DNA of 64,000 nucleotides from Lachnospiraceae bacterium AM48-27BH (GTDB lineage: Bacteria; Bacillota; Clostridia; Lachnospirales; Lachnospiraceae). Shown here in pieces: positions 1 to 10,000 of the stretch (position 1 is the first letter of the stretch; every line of letters starts with the position of its first letter). The DNA lies in assembly GCA_003478355.1 (NCBI GenBank), contig QUFC01000001.1, positions 186,001-250,000 of the forward strand, written 5' to 3'. Made by a program: the position numbers and the translations under genes. Below the pieces are notes generated by a model. That model did not search any database. It was not told where the DNA came from and saw only the letters and a list, made by a program, of their open reading frames with translations.

Positions 1-49
1 GGCAGACCATACATAAGGCAGCATATTTTTTTACCACAGAAGATACCAT
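1..49 (-). CDS. Start of an unidentified gene (partial, runs off the window)
   Basis: An ATG at 49-47 is preceded at 10 nt by a strong ribosome binding site (GAGGAGG) that lies inside the last codons of the upstream surface-protein gene. Only 16 codons are visible, reading MVSSVVKKYAALCMVC. A positively charged stretch followed by hydrophobic residues could be the start of a signal peptide or membrane anchor. The gene would be translationally coupled to the surface protein. It could be a sortase or another envelope protein, but nothing visible decides this. Confidence 0.5.
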   Translation of the reverse strand, partial: MVSSVVKKYAALCMVC

Positions 50-50
50 C

Positions 51-2180
51 TTATTTTCGCCTCCTCTTTAGGAAAAACACACCGGCAGACAGAAGAACCA
101 GACAGGCCGGAATCAAAAGGGATATGGGCGACCAGCTGTGCTCTGTGTCGGCAGCATGTGCCAGGGAAGCGGTATCTTCCTTTCCCACAATGGTGTAAGT
201 CCCTGTATGGCTGATCTGAAAGGAAGCGGCTTTCGCCGTATCGTCATAGCCGGTCATGGGAACTTCCACGCCGCTTTCATCACAGAGGAGCAATGTGCCG
301 GCTGCCGGGTCATTTGGATAGGGTAGCATGACAGAAACATCCGGCAGGGAGCTGAGCGCAGTTCCATTGATGGAAAACGAAAAAGAAAAACTGCCATCCG
401 TATCCGTTTGGATGATGACTTCAATCTGATCTTCGTTTTGAATACCCTCCGGCAAGGCGTCTTTGGGTATGCGGATGGTGATTCCCTGTTTGGAAAAGAC
501 GGCTCTTTGCTCCCCTGTTTGCAGCATCATCAAAAAGCGTGTGCCGGAAATCCGGTCAGTGGTTTCATCGAAGAACTCTGAAAAAGCAGAGTTTTGGGAA
601 TCTGCGACTTCCTGGGGAACGGTCATAGCACTTTGCACTGAATCTTTCCTGTTTTCTGAAAGCTTCCAGGCAGGATTGGGAGCGGTAAGTTCTGGAGCGC
701 CGACAATCGTCCGCACTTCAGGGGGCTGCTGTAAAGAGGTATTTTCCTCTGGCTGACCTGATACAACTGGTGCTTCGATTTCCGGTATAGCCGGTTCATC
801 AGAATCATCCTTTCCATCCCAGGATGACTCGGAAGGCTTGTGGGATGGTTCATGATCCGCAGGATTATTTTCTCCGCTGACCGGTGGTGCTTTTTCAGAA
901 TCATCGGAATCCATTCCACCGCCATTTGTTACAGGCGGTTTTGGAGGCTTTGTGGAGGGCCTGTCTGCGAAACCGTCATCCTGATCGTCGGTATGTTCGG
1001 GAGGCGGCTGAATGATGGTATCAGGTGGATTTCCACCGGCATCCCCTCCATCCCGGTCGCCATCGTGATACCCTTCAAGGACAATTTCATCTGCGTAGGT
1101 AAAGGACAGGATGCCGGTCTGTCCGCCGTCATAATCAACCTGAAGGCGGTAACTGCTGCCCGGCGTCAGCAGACGGGTGGCAATCGAGAGCATTTCCTGA
1201 CCCACATAAACGCCACTTTCCAGGCGGTTCCATGAACCGTTGTTTTCGGACAGCCATACGCTGATCTCATCCAGTTCCCCTGGCGGTGTGACCCAGGGAA
1301 AATGAAGGTTTCCTCTGGCGGCCAGAAAGCAGTTAATGTCCGGTTTGCCTGGAGCCTGTACAGAAACAGGAATTGAGATTTCAGGGAAAGCAATTCCCTC
1401 TGCAAACGCAGTATTTTCCGGTGCGGTCAGCTTTCCTATGGCATGGTACAGTCCCACAGTATTCAGATCAATACCGGAAAAATCCCATTCCACCACAGTG
1501 GTGTAGCTGGTTCCATTTTCCGCATAGCATTCCAGATAGTAAGGGGAAAAGGCAAACAAATTTTCCAACGCTTCGGTTTGGCTGCCCTGTTGAACTGCAA
1601 ACGCGTCCGTATAAGGATACCATTGCTCTATGGAGGTAATGACAGCAGGCGGCATTTCTTCTACCCGGACGGAAATCTGAAGCTCCTGCAAGACAGCTTC
1701 ACCAAAGGCATACCCCTCCGGTAGTTTAATCCGGCCTGCTGCGGCATATTCGCCTGGAGTGGTCTGGTCAATGGCCGAAAAATCCCATGCGACAGAAAAT
1801 GTTTCCTGCCGGATTTCTTCACCTGCTGTTACAGTGGCGCAGACGGTTTGATACTGAAGGGCCAGCTGATAAATTTCCTCCAGGTCATCATCAGACGGTG
1901 TGGTTCTAAGGGGCAGGGTAAAAGCAGGCAGGGAGAGCAGTTCACCTTCATTTTGTATTTCTGTGACAAGGACGAGGGATGCTTCTTCCGATGCTTCCGG
2001 GGTTTTGCTATCCAGTGTCCCCGGAGCCTCGCCTTCTAAATCCGGCAAGATCTCCGTTCTTTCATCGGCATTGGCTGGGGTTGCGGTTTCAGCGGCAAAT
2101 GCTGGGATACTGCAGGTGAAGCAGAGAAGGCAGGCCAGACAGCCACCCAGAATACGCCTGTGTATTTCCTTTATTCTCAT
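51..2180 (-). CDS. Membrane-anchored surface protein with two Ig-like repeats
   Basis: A 709-residue exported protein. Residues 1-29 form a signal peptide ending AFA. Two related domains follow at about 75-175 and 180-275, sharing the pattern W-D-F-S-x-I-D, then T-x-G-x-Y, then an I-x-V-x-V end, as in bacterial Ig-like modules. About residues 370-500 are a Pro/Asp/Gly-rich low-complexity linker. After a further folded region there is a C-terminal hydrophobic segment (about 685-703) and a basic tail KRRRK. No clear LPxTG motif is seen, so it is probably held by the membrane segment or by a non-canonical sortase signal. Its start codon overlaps the stop of the LytTR regulator gene (ATGA), with GGGAG 7 nt upstream, so the two are co-transcribed. 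The ligand is unknown. Confidence 0.75.
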   Translation of the reverse strand: MRIKEIHRRILGGCLACLLCFTCSIPAFAAETATPANADERTEILPDLEGEAPGTLDSKTPEASEEASLVLVTEIQNEGELLSLPAFTLPLRTTPSDDDLEEIYQLALQYQTVCATVTAGEEIRQETFSVAWDFSAIDQTTPGEYAAAGRIKLPEGYAFGEAVLQELQISVRVEEMPPAVITSIEQWYPYTDAFAVQQGSQTEALENLFAFSPYYLECYAENGTSYTTVVEWDFSGIDLNTVGLYHAIGKLTAPENTAFAEGIAFPEISIPVSVQAPGKPDINCFLAARGNLHFPWVTPPGELDEISVWLSENNGSWNRLESGVYVGQEMLSIATRLLTPGSSYRLQVDYDGGQTGILSFTYADEIVLEGYHDGDRDGGDAGGNPPDTIIQPPPEHTDDQDDGFADRPSTKPPKPPVTNGGGMDSDDSEKAPPVSGENNPADHEPSHKPSESSWDGKDDSDEPAIPEIEAPVVSGQPEENTSLQQPPEVRTIVGAPELTAPNPAWKLSENRKDSVQSAMTVPQEVADSQNSAFSEFFDETTDRISGTRFLMMLQTGEQRAVFSKQGITIRIPKDALPEGIQNEDQIEVIIQTDTDGSFSFSFSINGTALSSLPDVSVMLPYPNDPAAGTLLLCDESGVEVPMTGYDDTAKAASFQISHTGTYTIVGKEDTASLAHAADTEHSWSPISLLIPACLVLLSAGVFFLKRRRK

Positions 2181-2905
2181 ACGATACTCCCCATTCCAGA
2201 GAAAACATATTGACGGTAGGTTTCCCGCAGCTGTTTTCCATTGCGGAGGGCAATCGGAAGTTCCTCCCCGTTTATCAAACGGAAGGTCTGACTGTCAACC
2301 TGGCTGATGTAATCCATGTTGATTAAAACGCCCCGGTAGCAGGGCAAAAAACGCTTGTCCTTCTGCAATGCGGCAGTAACCTCCTGAAAGCCTCCGCTTA
2401 CCGGTATCACGCGTTCCGCCGTATGAATCCGTGTCATACGGTTTTGATAATCTATGTATAGAATCTTCTCTGTGGGAAGTTCCAGCTTTTGACGGTCAGC
2501 CATCACCGAAAGTGTCATCACTTCATAGGGCGGTTTTAGCTGGCACAGCTCCATCGCTTCTTCAAAATCTGCCTGATGGAGCGAAAGCGGCTTCAGCAGA
2601 TAATAGCTGGCGGACAGGCTGTACCCCATCCGGGCATAATCTTCTGTAATGGTCAGAAAAACGATCTTACAGAGCCTGTTTTTCTGGCGCAGCCTTCTGG
2701 CGGCCTCCATTCCATCCATGTTCTCCATATAGATGTCCATAAAGACAAGCTGAAAATTGACCTGGGCGGCAGCTTTCAGAAAATTCTCTCCGTCCTCAAA
2801 TTCTGTCAGCGTATAGTCCAGCTGATGCTTTTTCATATAATTTTCCAGGCAGACAGACAGTTCTTCTCTGTCCTCTGCTCTGTCATCCACAATCGCAATC
2901 TGCAT
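2177..2905 (-). CDS. LytTR-family response regulator
   Basis: A 242-residue response regulator of the AgrA/LytR class. An N-terminal receiver domain (about 1-120) has the acidic pair at D7-D8, the phosphoacceptor D57 in the FMDIYM motif, and the conserved Lys in LLKP near residue 108. The C-terminal part (about 145-240) matches a LytTR DNA-binding domain (LYIDYQNRMTRIHT, then RGVLINMDYI). The ATG at 2905 is chosen over an upstream ATG at 2926 because AAGGAG stands just in front of it and the protein then begins MQIAIVDD, as is typical. No histidine kinase partner lies within the window. It is coupled to the downstream surface-protein gene, and three phased direct repeats upstream (2966-3025) are its probable binding site. 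Confidence 0.9.
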   Translation of the reverse strand: MQIAIVDDRAEDREELSVCLENYMKKHQLDYTLTEFEDGENFLKAAAQVNFQLVFMDIYMENMDGMEAARRLRQKNRLCKIVFLTITEDYARMGYSLSASYYLLKPLSLHQADFEEAMELCQLKPPYEVMTLSVMADRQKLELPTEKILYIDYQNRMTRIHTAERVIPVSGGFQEVTAALQKDKRFLPCYRGVLINMDYISQVDSQTFRLINGEELPIALRNGKQLRETYRQYVFSGMGSIV

Positions 2906-2965
2906 CGCGCCATCTCCTTTGCACAATAATCCAATATTAGTATAACATAAAACCGCAGGAAAAAA

Positions 2966-3025
2966 CTTGCGTTTTAAACAGAAAACCTGCGTCTTAAACA
3001 GGAAACCTGCGTCTTAAACAAAGTC
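2966..3025. promoter_or_regulatory. Three 20-bp-phased direct repeats, probable LytTR operator
   Basis: Three copies begin at 2966, 2986 and 3006. On the minus strand each reads TGTTTAAGACGCAGG or a close variant, in exact 20-bp phase. LytTR regulators such as AgrA bind paired direct repeats about one double turn apart with a central TTAAG-like core, so this fits the adjacent regulator. On the minus strand the array is followed by a TATACT -10 element (2944-2939) with a poor -35, as expected for an activator-dependent promoter. On the plus strand it ends 13 bp before a TTGACA box. Together with the following 3026-3255 stretch this fills the divergent intergenic region. The operator role is inferred. 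Confidence 0.6.
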
Positions 3026-3038
3026 GGTTGCATTTCCC

Positions 3039-3067
3039 TTGACAAGATGCTACCCTAATTATACTAC
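3039..3067 (+). promoter_or_regulatory. Candidate promoter for the receiver-like and giant surface protein genes
   Basis: TTGACA at 3039-3044 with TACTAC at 3062-3067 (17-bp spacer); the overlapping TATACT at 3060-3065 would give 15 bp. It lies just downstream of the three LytTR-like repeats and upstream of the first copy of the dispersed repeat. Chosen by eye, so the exact -10 is uncertain. Confidence 0.4.
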
Positions 3068-3094
3068 TTGACCTTTAGGTGAGAAGGTCTGATT

Positions 3095-3225
3095 TTTTGA
3101 TTTCATAGGAAAGTTCGTCCTATGAAATCAAAAACGCTCCGCGAGGATCGCACTGCGGCGGAAAGGAAGAGTGCCGCTGTCGCGCCCCGCCGCAGGCGGA
3201 GAATCCTGCAAGCAGGATTCTTTTT
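3095..3225 (+). repeat. Structured dispersed repeat, copy 1
   Basis: The first of three copies of an element of about 130 bp. It contains a 16-bp stem (3095-3110 with 3118-3133), a GC-rich middle whose CTGCGGCGG pairs with CCGCCGCAG, and a terminal perfect hairpin (GAATCCTGC / GCAGGATTC, 3201-3220) followed by five Ts. A short hairpin (GACCTT 3070-3075 / AAGGTC 3084-3089) with a T-tract stands immediately before it. The inner hairpin (GTCGC/GCGAC in the other copies) is eroded here. It ends 31 bp before the ATG of the first receiver-like gene, so it would lie in that gene's leader. No coding capacity was seen. Confidence 0.8.
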
Positions 3226-3255
3226 CATTTTTCTTTTCGGGAAAGGAGGCCCGGC

Positions 3256-3644
3256 ATGAAAATCGCACTTTGTACGGAATTAAGGAATGCAGAATGGTTT
3301 GAGAGCAGGCTGCGCTCCCTTTTTGCTGGGGACGGACAGCCTGTCATCGACGAGCTATGGAATGAGAAGCAGCTATCTCAGGCACTGCGGCGGAGCGATA
3401 TCATGCGGTTGTCATCGCAATGACCGGGGCAAGGGGATTGGAGGCCGCCATTCAGGCAAAGCAGCTGGCACCGGAAACACCGCTTGTCTGGTGGAGTGAT
3501 GATGAAAACTTCGCCCTGATCGCGTATCAGCTTCGTATCCCGGTATTCCTCTCCATAGATTGTAGTGATCAGGAGCTATATGAGGCGATGGAGCCCATCA
3601 GGAAACGGAGGTATGGGAATGCGAATTGCGCTATGCAGCTATAG
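3256..3644 (+). CDS. Receiver-like protein lacking an output domain (1-nt frameshift)
   Basis: Starts at ATG 3256 after AAAGGAGG and begins MKIALCTELRN. The first frame stops at about 3423, but the -1 frame continues the protein at once (ERYHAVVIAMTGARG...) to a stop at 3644. Restoring one G in the CGGCGGAG run at about 3390-3397 gives a single product of about 129 residues. Its layout (beta-strand start, AVVIAM centre, VWWSDD) resembles a CheY-like receiver, but the usual phosphoacceptor Asp in VVIAM and the C-terminal Lys-Pro are absent, so it would be a pseudo-receiver. It resembles the next gene, which it overlaps by 26 bp. The frameshift is probably a sequence error (see findings). Confidence 0.55.
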
Positions 3645-3966
3645 TCAGAAGGAGAAGGAAACGGCGTTACTGATGAAGCTTGGCAAAGTAGACCGATTTG
3701 ACAATGGTGTATTCTGTGTCTATGCCATGCAGCGGGAGGGCCCTTATGACGCTGTGGTGATCATGGAGGACGGGGCCCGTGGAATGAATTTCTGCATGAG
3801 CATACGAGGCTACAGTAGGGATGTCCCGCTCCTTTGGATCAGCGATCAGGCAGAATTTGAACCCCAAAGCCGCAGGCTGCAGGCGGACACCTTTTTGGTG
3901 AAGCCTGTGACGGAATATCAGCTGCGGGAGGCAGTATCCCGGCTTCTTCTGGGAAAAGGGAGGTAA
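3619..3966 (+). CDS. Stand-alone receiver-like protein
   Basis: A 115-residue protein beginning MRIALCSYSQKEKE. The start at 3619 is preferred because GGAGG lies 7 nt upstream; an ATG at 3613 is too close. The order of elements fits a CheY-like fold: an acidic residue in VVIMED at the phosphoacceptor strand, LLWISD at the fourth strand, and FLVKPVTEYQLREAV with the conserved Lys-Pro and last helix. The N-terminal acidic pair is not evident. No DNA-binding or enzymatic output domain follows. It sits between a paralogue and the giant surface-protein gene, suggesting a regulatory or sensory role for that operon, which is inference. Confidence 0.65.
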   Translation: MRIALCSYSQKEKETALLMKLGKVDRFDNGVFCVYAMQREGPYDAVVIMEDGARGMNFCMSIRGYSRDVPLLWISDQAEFEPQSRRLQADTFLVKPVTEYQLREAVSRLLLGKGR

Positions 3967-3989
3967 TGAATCAGGTGAGGAGGAAAAGT

Positions 3990-4037
3990 ATGAATAAAAA
4001 ATATTACCGGAGAGAACAAAACCGTCACGCTATATAG
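3990..4037 (+). CDS. Possible 15-residue leader peptide
   Basis: A short frame MNKKYYRREQNRHAI with a strong Shine-Dalgarno (GAGGAGG, 3976-3982) 7 nt before its ATG. It occupies the gap between the receiver-like gene and the giant surface-protein gene, ending 28 bp before the latter's start. It may be a translated leader, a coupling device or chance. Basic and tyrosine residues dominate and no known attenuator pattern is recognised. Confidence 0.3.
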   Translation: MNKKYYRREQNRHAI

Positions 4038-4065
4038 AAAATAATGACAACAGGAGGAAATGGAT

Positions 4066-7000
4066 ATGAGGTATAAAAAGAAGAAACGGCAGATCATATC
4101 TGCAGTATTGGCGGCAATGATGGCGATGCAGTTATGCATACCGTCTGCGACGTTTGCTGCAGTCCCTACAAAAAAGTTGAAAGTGATCACGGGATTTACG
4201 GAATTACCGGAGGAGGTCGCGCATATTCAGATCCCTGCGGATGCCGGAGAAAACCTTGAGGATTATCTGGATTTCCCGGAGACGATCGAGGCTTCGGTGG
4301 TGGAATATAAGAACGTGAATCACCAGAAAGATAATGCGGATCGCGACAAGGGTGCAGAAGATGAGACGGCGGCAGCAGACGACAGTGATGAGGAAGAAGA
4401 CTTTGGAATTGCTACCGGCAGTAATGCGAAGAAAGAAAATCTGAATGAGGAAGAAACTCCGGAAACAGAAAATTCAGAAAACATGCCGGATAGCAATGAT
4501 GAGGAGGAAGCAGATAAACAGGAAGTTCAGGAGAAAGACCAGCAGAAAGACCAGCAGAAAGACCAGCAGGGTACGTTTCTGATCGCGACCGACAGCAATG
4601 CCGGGGATTTTCTTGAGGATGATGAGTTTGAAGATGAGGAAATCTCAGAAGATATCCCGGTGCTGATGGATATCAGCGTTACTTGGGAGCTGGATGAGAA
4701 CCGGGAAGATGAAAGTGGTTTCTATTATTATCTTCCGGTTCTTCCGAGAGAGTATATTTTGGCAGCGGGCGTGGAGCTTCCGGAGATTGAGGTCAGCATG
4801 GACGGCGGAATCGCTTTGCTGGCATCAACAGGTACTTATGATATTGCGAATGGCGGTATCGTCATCAAAAGCGATACATTGGAACAGTATAATCATGCGA
4901 CTATCACGGGAAGCAGTACGACCAATGTTATTCAGGTTAGTGGTGTGGAGGCTACAATCACGATTTCGGATCTGGATATCCAGATTCCTAATAACGATGA
5001 GACATCAACTAACTGGATACCGGCGATCCAACTGGGAAATGGTGCAAAACTGAATCTGATTCTGAAGGGAACAAACACGCTCAAGGGCGGTAATATGCGT
5101 GCGGCTATTGAGGTGCTTGAAGGCTGTACCCTGACGATCAGCGGAGATGGAAGCTTAAAAGCAACCGGTGGAGGAGGTGCCGGAATTGGTGCGTCGAGAA
5201 TGAAAAATGGTTCCTTGGGGACGATTGAGATCAACGGAGGCAATATCGAAGCTTATGGCGGCGGGATGGCAGCAGGTATTGGCGGCAGTGTAGATTCCGG
5301 CAATAATATAGAGGGTGACGTTGTAGTGGGCGGCAAAGGTACCATTGTCATCAACAACGGAACTGTGTATGCCCAGGGCGGACATGGAAGCTACAACAGG
5401 GATCCTAGAAACGTATACGGTGGAGCAGGAATTGGCGGTGGAGCGTACGGCTGCGTGGATAGGATTGAGATCAATGGTGGCAAGGTGACGGCCTATGGAG
5501 GATATGCTAAGAACCCAGGAAGACGCCCCGGAGCCGGAATCGGCACTGGCGGCGGTGGAGCAAAACCGATAGACAAAGGTAAATACAAGTATGGTGATAT
5601 TGTGATCAATGGCGGAACGGTTTCAGCCATTGCATATAATAATGAAGTATATGCGATCGGTGTCGCAGAGAAGCCCAGTGTAGATGGTACCTTTGTGGGC
5701 TCCATTTCCATCAGTGATCAGGCAGTAGTCAACTTAAATGGCGGCGATTTTTTTCCGAAAAGTGAAAATTACGGACTGAAAAACTATACCATTCAGGGCA
5801 CGATTGCGGACGTACGATTCATCGAAAGCACTTATCCGGTGACAATCAGCGTGGGAGAGATTACCTGGAATGCAGGGACGATGAAGGTGAGCGATTATCA
5901 AGTTACACTTAAGGCATCCAATTATCTGAAGCCATTAACGCCAGGGACACCGGTAACGGTACAGGTGACGGTTGGAGACTATGTTTATCAGATGGAAGCT
6001 GACGTTGATGATGGTGATGATAAGAATGCAACGATCACTTTGAAGGCCGCAACTCCTCTTTATGAGACAAGATTAAAATTTGTTTCCACGGTGATCACGA
6101 GCGATCAGATATTACAGGCAACCGATATCACGGTCAAGCAGAATGATAAATCGTTGAGCAATCAAGAAGGTCAAAGTGCAGCTATGGTCATTCCTTCCAT
6201 GCAGATTTCGTATGATGAAGTGAACACGGGACATCTGACGGTATATCTGCCGGAAAATAAGAATAAAACAGAGATTTCGGTGACGGTACCGGGCTTAAAT
6301 GACGGCAATCCGATCACAAAATCAGGTGAGACGATTTCGACAACACCAAATGAAATTACGATGTTTAATTCTGATACCTCTTGTAGTCATGAGCACTATA
6401 ATGCAGATGGATTTTGTGAAGCATGTGGTGCATATCAGGAGCCCAAAAATTGGAGGGGATATTATGAAATTTATAATGCCGGTCAGCTTTTCTGGTTTGC
6501 AAAGCAGTTTAATGATAGTAAAATCCATGATAACAGCAATCTGAAGCTGATGAAGGATATTGAGATCCCGAGCGGACGTGACTGGACAAGCATTGGAAAC
6601 ATAACTGATAAGTTTTTCGAGGGGACTATTGAGGGAAATTACCATGTAATTTCCGGACTGCGACCTGCTAAGGACGATACATATAAGTGGGGACTGGTGG
6701 CAAAGATTACACATGGGAGTGTACAAAATATAGGGCTGGTGTTGGAAGATGGTTGGACTGTCGGGTTGTGTCGTACCGCTATGTATGATATCAAAATTCA
6801 GAATTGTTTTGTAGTAGGAACAAATTTTTTAAATAGTTGTGTATACGGAACGGTGACTAATTGCTTGGCTGTATCAGGAAAACTGGAAGGAACTGAGCAC
6901 TCGGTAAGTAATAGGGCTACTTTTACGAACTGTTATGAGACATCAAAGGGTAGCAATAGTTCTCGGGGTGAAATTACTACTATAAGCGAAGAAAAACTGA

Positions 7001-10000
7001 AATCCGGAGAAATTGCCTATAAATTAAACGGTGATCGATCAGATGGTACGTGGGGACAGGTGATCGGAACGGAGGATTACCCGCATTTCCGCAAGTACAG
7101 TAAGACGGTATATTATGATCCAGCTACTAAGACATATTCTAATAACCAGGCGGCAAGTATCACTTCCGCAGCTGTCACGGATATTAAGACGATTTCTGAC
7201 ACAAAAGCGACTGCTACACTTAAGGCAACAGGAACTCCCGGAGCAGAGGTTAAGTTTTTCTTAACCTCCGGCGAGGATGAGCGGACATTAACATTAGATG
7301 ATATGTTCTCGAAAGGAACGTTACTTACGGAGAGTTCTTCCGGAAACTATGAGTATACTATTCAGGATTTAGCTCCGGACACAGAATATCATGTCAGACT
7401 GATGATTAAAAAGGACGGTGAGTTATCTCTTGATGTAACCTATGTAAATTTCCAGACAGAAAAAGTGCGGCAGGAGGCACCTACGGTTGCTGATGTTTCT
7501 ATCAATTACGAACAGGAGACTTTAGAGAATAAAGCTCCCTTCGATCTGGAGTATGCTGCTTCTAAAGATGCACAATCATGGACAACGATAAGACAGGGTG
7601 CTAAGGTTCGTCTGACAAGGCTGCTGGATAACATTCGTGAAAATGGTGGGTCTGTACCAGTCTATATTCGCAAGAAAGCATCCTCGTCCATGTCAGCCAG
7701 TGAAGCGGTTTTGGTGGCGGATTTGCAAACACAGGCGATTCCGGAAGAATCGAACAAGCCGAATATTGATTATCGGAAGGAAGAAATCACAATTTCCTCA
7801 TCTTTACAGTATGTGATTGTAAACGGAGCCAATACCTCTCCAAATTGGACATCTGCAAAAATGGGCAGTGAATCAGGAATTTCGATTACAGATATCATTT
7901 CTTCCGATCATGAGAGTACGGTTTATTATCGGTATGCTGCAAGCAACACAGATAAGAAATTTGCCGGAAAACCCGAAAGTATCACGATTCTTAAAAGAAC
8001 GACAGCACCGGCTGCAATAACTGAGGGTGAGGTGGATATAACCGGTACGACGATTACCATAAACAGAACGAATCCGGAAAATGACATTGAGTATGGATAC
8101 CGTGATGCAGATTCAGACGGAGCATTTACATGGATTGACGGTACGGAAATTCAGGGATTATATCCGGCACATGGATATCAGGTAACCAGCAGAATAAAGG
8201 CGAAAGAGAATGCATTTGCTTCTGAGAGAACGGAACCGCTTCATGTGTCTACCAAGGATACACTGAGAATTGTAGGAAACGGAACACAAAAGTGGGATGC
8301 GAAGGGGACTTATGGGGCTTCACTTGCTGAGATTCCGGTTTCCCTGGCTTCCAGTTATGGTGTGTATAATGGTGCAAATCAACCGGTAGCCGGAACCTGG
8401 AGATGGGAACCGGAAAATAGTAGTTCAGCATCTGATATTTATCCGAATGTAAAAGATAACAAGGCTTATACCGTGAAATTTACACCGGCAGATTCAAGTG
8501 CTTCATACGATGGGGCATTAACAGCTTCCGTGGTACCGGAAATCTCTAAGAAAACACTGTCATTATTCGTTACGGTAGAAGATAAGACCTATGATGGCAC
8601 GAAAACAGCAACTGTGCATGAACCGCTGATTGTAAAGACTGGCGTGGATACAGGTTCAGGAGAAGAACAGCTGCAGATCACAGGCTTAACAGCCGCTTTT
8701 AAGGATGAAAATGCCGGAACCAATAAAGAGGTTGTGATCGATGCTTCGAAGGCAGTGATAACAGGAGCAGCAGCGAGCGGTGGCGGAGCAACAGCCGATC
8801 CGGATAACTACCAGGTCAACATTCCTTCCAGTGCAACCGCAACGATCAAAAAAGCAGCATCTTCGATCACGATCAATGATGCAGAGTGGCCGGGAACGAA
8901 AACATATGGCGATCCTGATTTTCCATTGACTGGAGTTACCACCGTTGGAGACGGAGCGGTGACCAAGACAAGCGACTCTGCGAATGTACTGACGGTTGAT
9001 GCAGATGGCCGGGCAACGATCCATGGCGCAGGTACGGCAACAGTAACGATAAGTGTGGCAAGTGGCACCAATTATACGGCAGGTAATAATTCCAGACCGA
9101 TCACCGTTCAGAAGGGAAGCATTTCCCTGAATTTGAAAGCCGGAAAGAAAACCGGTCTGATGCAGAGACTCCGGGCTGCTCTTGGAAATGTGAAAGATAC
9201 TTATGTTCTGACTCTGGAAGCGAAGGGAGCTTATCAGGATGTTCTGACCGGAACGGTAATATTTTATGAAAATGGACAGCCGCTCAATCAGACGCCGATC
9301 ACATTGACCAATGGAACCGCATCCATGGAATATTCGGGTCCTTCTGCTGGTACGCATGAAATTTCGGCAGATTATGTGCTTCCGGCTGACGGCGCAGAGC
9401 AGCAGAATTACAATAAGCCTGCACTGGTAAGCTGCAGCTTCGAGGTCGGAAAAGTAGATGAGGATCAGATTCAGATCAAAGAAGTAGACGGGAAACTCTA
9501 CGGAGATGATCCATTCGAACTGGAACTTACCGGACAGAAGGGAACCGGAGCTGTGAAATTCTCCGTTCCTGACGGAAATGGAGTTCTGGAGCTATCAGAA
9601 GTGAACGGAAAAACAGAGGCGAAGATCATCGGAGCCGGAACGGTCCTTGTGACGGCTGAGGTTGCCGGGGATACTGACTACAATGGAACGACGGTGACCA
9701 GGGAAATTACTGTTGGAAAAGCACAGGCACCGGAGATTTCCGTGGCAGAGCCGAAGATTGCACCGGTTCCTGCAGATGCACCGGAGGAGGTAAAAAAGAT
9801 TGCTAACCTCTTGGAAGAGAAGACCCCGGAGATTACCGGACTGGATACTGTGGCAGCAGATCTGATCCGGGAAACAGAAAACGGGGATGTGATCGTAAAA
9901 ACAGGAGAAGATCAGACGATTTCCGGAGTGGAAGCGAAGGAAAAACTTCAGGAGGAAGGAATCGATACCGCCGGAAAGAAGGTAAGACTGGTGGTTGAGC

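Noticed and set aside
8686..9357. A 223-codon minus-strand open frame
   Set aside because: Antisense to recognisable YDG and MBG domains of the surface protein; rich in Cys, Arg and Ile with no domain pattern.
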